DNA of 64,000 nt from Yoonia ponticola (GTDB taxonomy: Bacteria > Pseudomonadota > Alphaproteobacteria > Rhodobacterales > Rhodobacteraceae): NCBI RefSeq assembly GCF_014199395.1, contig NZ_JACIJM010000011.1, positions 1-64,000 of the forward strand, read 5' to 3'. Position numbers and translations under genes: made by a program. Within the stretch, counting starts at the first letter, position 1, and each line of letters opens with the position of its first letter. Below, piece after piece: positions 60,557 through 64,000 of the stretch. The notes below the pieces were generated by a model. The model was not told the DNA's origin, ran no database searches, and saw only the letters and a list, made by a program, of their open reading frames with translations.

Positions 60557-60835
60557 ATGCAGCGTAATCGCTACGTCCCAGTTATAGCTTCTCTCATATT
60601 TTTGGCTGGTGATGCGTTAGCAGAAACCTGCTTTGCGCCCTCACGACCCTTCGTTCCAAGCGATCCGCAAGCTGTTCAAGAATACGCAGACCTCATCCGG
60701 AACGACTTTGAGGCCTACATTCAGGACATTCAGAGCTTTTTCCGCTGCCTTGACGACGAACGGGCGCGCGCGTTTCAGGAAGCGCGTGAAGTCAGCGAAG
60801 AGTATGGAAAGTTCCATGGATTGGTTGGGCCATAG
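60557..60835 (+). CDS. Small secreted protein
   Basis: The 92-residue product has a signal peptide (MQRNRYVPVIASLIFLAGDALA) and a mature part with two Cys residues (CFAPSRPFVPSD and FFRCLDDER), probably disulfide-linked, and a helical middle (QEYADLIRNDFEAYIQDIQSFF). It is divergent from the virB operon. Similar small secreted proteins accompany transfer loci. Function unknown. Confidence 0.65.
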   Translation: MQRNRYVPVIASLIFLAGDALAETCFAPSRPFVPSDPQAVQEYADLIRNDFEAYIQDIQSFFRCLDDERARAFQEAREVSEEYGKFHGLVGP

Positions 60836-60866
60836 TTTTGGAATGCAGGGGCCCGTCGAAAAGCAC

Positions 60867-61079
60867 TCAGAATCTGGGATTGAGAAGGTCTCGTGCCTCA
60901 ATGCCCAATGCCTCCGCAATCGCTTCGACCATATCGATCGACGCGGCATGCTTTGCGTTCTCGATCTTGCCAATATAGCCGCGATCAATGTCCGCGCGAT
61001 GCGCAAGGGTTTCTTGGCTGAACCCTTTGGATCGGCGCGCCTCCTGAATATTTAGACCAAGTTGTACCCGTAGCTTCAT
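60867..61079 (-). CDS. XRE-family HTH regulator
   Basis: The 70-residue protein is a single HTH_XRE domain (RVQLGLNIQEARRSKGFSQETLAHRADIDRGYIGKIENAKHAASIDMVEAIAEALG). It lies upstream of the virB operon in the same orientation, with the secreted-protein gene between. It may control transfer genes; an imperfect inverted repeat (61099-61131) in front may be its operator. Confidence 0.85.
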   Translation of the reverse strand: MKLRVQLGLNIQEARRSKGFSQETLAHRADIDRGYIGKIENAKHAASIDMVEAIAEALGIEARDLLNPRF

Positions 61080-61430
61080 GCCTAAGGCAGAGCCCGGATG
61101 TAGAGTATTTAGCCACGCAATATATTCTACATTCGCATCCTAGACTATTGTCTTTGGGCGAAAATTTTCCAAATTGCTGTTGAGCGCCATAATTGGCGAG
61201 TGATGAAGTGAAATTGCACGTGAGGGTTGGGTGAGGACTGTGACCGTATTTTTAGTCAGATGTTTATCCACGCCGATGGGAGGATCCCTCAAAAATGGGG
61301 TTCTTTAAGGAAGCAGGCTATATTCCTGAATTTTTTTAACCTTTAAGTTGACCTAACCCCCAATATGACCAAACCCAAGCTGCTAATCGGCGGCTCGATT
61401 TCCGACCAGCAGACAAGAGTGAATTGAAGA
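61080..61430. other. Intergenic stretch upstream of the XRE gene
   Basis: No gene seen. It includes an inverted repeat TGTAGA...TCTACA (61099-61131), with inner TAT/ATA pairing, just ahead of the XRE gene, and AT-rich sequence before the GTG-started gene at 61431. Confidence 0.45.
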
Positions 61431-61679
61431 GTGCCCCATTTGAATGACGAAGCAACGCCCATTGCGCGGCTCATCGGACCGGATGGGAAGAGCATCGTTG
61501 GTTTGGTCTACGTTTGGGAAACATCGGAGTTGGCTATACTGTGGCTTAATCCAAGAAAAACGGCAGCTTTCGTTGATCCAAAAATTGGCGCCAGCATGTG
61601 GGCGACGGCAAAATCGAGAACGCCGGAAGATGTGATAGCCTTACTTGGCAGGCTTCAAACACTTGCCAAACAATCGTGA
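61431..61679 (+). CDS. Small hypothetical protein
   Basis: The 82-residue protein starts with GTG (MPHLNDEATPIARLIGPDGKSIVG) and contains VYVWETSELAILWLNPRKTAAFVDPK; it looks alpha-beta, with no recognised domain or signal. GAAGA precedes the start. It stands alone between the XRE and MFS genes. Confidence 0.5.
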   Translation: MPHLNDEATPIARLIGPDGKSIVGLVYVWETSELAILWLNPRKTAAFVDPKIGASMWATAKSRTPEDVIALLGRLQTLAKQS

Positions 61680-61896
61680 TTTCTGATGGGACGGCTGACC
61701 GAACAAAGGGTCAAATAAGTATAAGCGCGCTTATGAATATCGGATTGAATTTTGAGGCAGCGGCAAGACTTGCGGGAGGATTGGTTTCCCCTCATCTATA
61801 AGCGTCGATGCTGCTGGCATAACATGTGCATGGACAGTTTTAATGCTCAATACTAGCAGTTGAGACACATCGTTCGAATTAAAAAGGCACTCCGGT

Positions 61897-63144
61897 ATGA
61901 CGAAGAAACTGCAAACTTCGTCATTGGTCTCAATTTGTACGATTTTACTATGTGCCGGGCTACTTTTCTCTGGCAACGGATTGTTTCAGACACTCATGCC
62001 CATTCGCGCAGGGCAGGAAGGGTATTCCACCACGCTCATCGGCATGTTGGGCACCGCATACTTCGGCGGCTTCACGGTTGGGTGTTTTATCGGTCCCCAG
62101 CTAATCATGGCGGTGGGGCATGTCCGTGCATTTGCTGGATTGACTGCACTGCTGACAGCGACATTGCTGGCATTTCCTCTGAACGTAGATCCTGTTTTTT
62201 GGGGCGCTCTGCGCGTCGTAAGCGGGATTTGTTTGGCTGTCCTCTATATCGTCGTTGAAAGCTGGCTTAATGACGCATCCTCCAACGCCAATAGGGGTCG
62301 GGTACTTTCAGCATACATCATCGTGACGAATATTGTGACAATGGCCGGACAGCTGTTGGTGAACTCGTACGATACCCGCGCCTCAACATTGTTTTTAATC
62401 GTGGCGATCCTGATTTGTCTTTCGATCGTTCCACTCAGCCTGACACCAACACCGACGCCCACGCCGATTCCATCGTCGCGGTTAAACTTGCGCAAGCTGT
62501 ACCGCACCTCACCGGCAGGCGTTGTCGGGTGCCTGCTTGCGGGCATGGCTGAAGGCGCATTTTGGTCTCTGGGTCCTGTTTTCGCACAAGAACGCGGAAT
62601 GGCTACCGTCGACATCGCCCTTTTGATGGCAGCCTTTGTTCTTGGTGGCACTTTGTCACAATGGCCACTTGGATGGATTTCAGACGCGATCGACAGAAGG
62701 TACGTGATTTCGGTTGTATCGGTCGGAACTGTCATGACAGGGCTTCTTATCGGGTTTGACATGGCGCCTTCAGGCATTGCGACATTCGGTCTGGCCGTTT
62801 TCCATGGTGCGCTTATGATTCCGATTTACGCACTATGTATTTCACATGCGAACGACAGCGTACCTAACTCACGCATGGTGGAAACAAGTGGTGGATTACT
62901 TTTGGCGTTCTCCATTGGAGCAACCATCGGCCCTTTGGCAGCATCAGGATTTATGGCTGGTGGTCGCGAAGGGGGACTGTTCTTGTTTATTGGCTTAGTT
63001 CTGTTTGTCCTCGGTTTATTTTCTGCTTTGAGGTTGGTGTTGGACAAGCGCACGATGCGGTCAACAAAAGGACATTACTCTGCGACTTCGGCAGCCTATC
63101 CATCGTCCTTTGTTCTGGAGATTGAAGAACCTGAAACACCATGA
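61897..63144 (+). CDS. MFS transporter, YcaD-like
   Basis: The 415-residue protein has twelve predicted TM helices with a YcaD-like N-terminus (GLFQTLMPIRAGQEGYSTTLIGMLGTAYFGGFTVGCFIGPQLIM), LYIVVESWLND and a second half from about residue 205 (AEGAFWSLGPVFAQERG). A TPTPTPTPIPSS linker joins the two six-helix bundles. The substrate is unknown. It is convergent with the GreA/GreB gene. Confidence 0.88.
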   Translation: MTKKLQTSSLVSICTILLCAGLLFSGNGLFQTLMPIRAGQEGYSTTLIGMLGTAYFGGFTVGCFIGPQLIMAVGHVRAFAGLTALLTATLLAFPLNVDPVFWGALRVVSGICLAVLYIVVESWLNDASSNANRGRVLSAYIIVTNIVTMAGQLLVNSYDTRASTLFLIVAILICLSIVPLSLTPTPTPTPIPSSRLNLRKLYRTSPAGVVGCLLAGMAEGAFWSLGPVFAQERGMATVDIALLMAAFVLGGTLSQWPLGWISDAIDRRYVISVVSVGTVMTGLLIGFDMAPSGIATFGLAVFHGALMIPIYALCISHANDSVPNSRMVETSGGLLLAFSIGATIGPLAASGFMAGGREGGLFLFIGLVLFVLGLFSALRLVLDKRTMRSTKGHYSATSAAYPSSFVLEIEEPETP

Positions 63145-63157
63145 GTTGCTGATGTTT

Positions 63158-63655
63158 TTACTGAAACCGTATTGCGACAATTTCTAGATCAACGGAACCG
63201 GTGGGTTTATGCCACTCCACCGAACTACCTAGCTCACCACCTAACAGAGCGACGCCAAGCGGTGAGTAAGGAGCAATGAGGCCGCGCGCAGGGTCCGCTT
63301 CGTCCTCGCCGACAATTTTGAATGTCAGCTGTTGGTCGTCCTCGTTGAGAACGTCGACTTCTGCGCCAAAGGCTACGATGCCATTTGGGTGGCTTTCCGG
63401 ATCAATCGGGATCGCCCTGCTGATCCGCCCTTCAAGAAAGCGAATGTCTCTCTCGATTACAGCAACTGCCAGCTTTCGGTCGATTTCGTCCGGCTTCTCG
63501 CGCAGCTTTACCAGATGCAACCGACGATCAACCAGCCGAGTATTGAGATCAGAAAGGCCTGATGGCGTGACCAAGTTTGGATGTGGGCTTTGTGGAAGAT
63601 CGTCCAGCCTAACATTTTCGGTGCCATCTTCTTCTTTTGTAAATGCCTTACTCAT
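63158..63655 (-). CDS. GreA/GreB-family transcription factor
   Basis: The 165-residue protein has a polar N-terminus (MSKAFTKEEDG, then LPQSPHPNLVTPSGL), a helical coiled-coil region and a C-terminal GreA/GreB FKBP-like domain (GAEVDVLNEDDQQLTFKIVGEDEADPARGLIAPYSPLGVALLGGELGSSVE). Such factors act on backtracked RNA polymerase. The N-terminus resembles GreB-type proteins of Rhodobacteraceae. Confidence 0.88.
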   Translation of the reverse strand: MSKAFTKEEDGTENVRLDDLPQSPHPNLVTPSGLSDLNTRLVDRRLHLVKLREKPDEIDRKLAVAVIERDIRFLEGRISRAIPIDPESHPNGIVAFGAEVDVLNEDDQQLTFKIVGEDEADPARGLIAPYSPLGVALLGGELGSSVEWHKPTGSVDLEIVAIRFQ

Positions 63656-63673
63656 TGGATTTCTCCTCTGGCG

Positions 63674-64000
63674 CTATGCGTTAAGGTGCCTCGCGTGGAA
63701 CCGCAGGTGGTCCTCAACAAAGCTGGCTATAAAGTAATAGCTGTGATCATAGCCTTCGCGACGGTTTAGCTGCAAAGGATAGCCACTGGCCTTTGCAGCC
63801 GCTTCCAGCGTTTCGGGCCTTAATTGTTCTTCCAGGAAATCATCGGCCTCTCCCTGATCAACAAGTGCGGGAACAGCCCCAACCGCATTACGCATCAACA
63901 AACTTGCATCATAGTCGGCCCATGTGGCGCTGTCCTTGCCCAGATAGGCGTTGAAAGCCTTTTGGCCCCAAGGGCAATTGACTGGGTTTCCAATCGGGCT
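63674..64000 (-). CDS. fghA: S-formylglutathione hydrolase, C-terminal part (runs off the window)
   Basis: The visible 108 residues contain SPIGNPVNCPWGQKAFNAYLG, the catalytic Asp region LVDQGEADDFL and the catalytic His in GYDHSYYFIASFVEDH, all diagnostic of esterase D/FghA. The Ser nucleophile lies outside. The enzyme hydrolyses S-formylglutathione in formaldehyde oxidation. It ends 18 bp before the GreA/GreB gene start. Confidence 0.93.
   Translation of the reverse strand, partial: SPIGNPVNCPWGQKAFNAYLGKDSATWADYDASLLMRNAVGAVPALVDQGEADDFLEEQLRPETLEAAAKASGYPLQLNRREGYDHSYYFIASFVEDHLRFHARHLNA

Noticed and set aside
1..64000. CRISPR array, tRNA or rRNA genes
   Set aside because: No regularly spaced direct repeats, cloverleaf sequences or conserved rRNA segments were seen.

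Overview
This window appears to be most of a repABC-type conjugative plasmid (or plasmid-like replicon) from an alphaproteobacterium, most probably a Rhodobacteraceae/Roseobacter-group bacterium. The evidence is the repA-repB-repC replication/partition operon, the DUF1403-ScpB-integrase cluster beside it, a VirB/VirD4 type IV secretion system of the alphaproteobacterial kind, and cargo genes (pirin, GreA/GreB-type factor, S-formylglutathione hydrolase) typical of that group. No rRNA, tRNA, CRISPR array or complete insertion sequence was found.

Layout. (1) 1-4.1 kb: a secreted protein, a Fic toxin module, an FMN reductase-pirin pair and an IS3 transposase remnant. (2) 4.5-19 kb: an accessory island of defence-like and regulatory genes: a helicase with a nuclease-like C-terminus, a TIR protein, a tandem-repeat basic protein, an XRE/ImmA pair with two clear operators, a TPR and zinc-ribbon pair, an Abi/HEPN protein, an HNH plus DUF6998-like nuclease pair, a resolvase, and a winged-helix Fic protein divergent from a 539-residue unknown. 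(3) 19-26 kb: replicon maintenance: scpB, DUF1403, a tyrosine recombinase with nearby inverted repeats, repABC with a counter-transcribed RNA and two perfect 16-bp palindromes (probable parS). (4) 26.8-42.4 kb: a run of plus-strand genes pointing toward the mobilisation genes: ArdC-like antirestriction protein, DUF3768, a large ParB-like protein, toxin-antitoxin remnants and a complete Phd/PemK pair, a DarB/strawberry-notch-like methylase-helicase, tandem DUF736, an inserted Abi gene and a DUF2493 protein. Several are preceded by copies of one leader element and followed by strong terminators. I interpret this as the leading, anti-defence region of the plasmid. (5) 42.4-47.8 kb: a hairpin-rich intergenic region (oriT candidate), a MobC-like protein, a VirD2-type relaxase and the VirD4 coupling protein. 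(6) 48.5-60.4 kb, minus strand: a tightly overlapping virB operon in the order virB1-2-3-4-7-(transglycosylase chimera)-5-8-9-10-11-DUF4177-like-unknown-virB6-two small proteins. (7) 60.5-64 kb: a secreted protein, an XRE regulator, an MFS transporter, a GreA/GreB factor and the end of fghA.

Together the relaxase, MobC and VirD4 would process and deliver the plasmid through the VirB channel, the leading-region genes would protect it on entry, and repABC, ScpB/DUF1403 and the recombinase would maintain it. The main novelties are a lytic transglycosylase embedded in a VirB5-like scaffold, the repeated leader element, the hairpin cluster at the likely oriT, a catalytically altered Fic regulator with clustered operators, and several small genes (a VirB7-type lipoprotein, small membrane proteins, a coupled 56-residue ORF) that automatic calling would miss.
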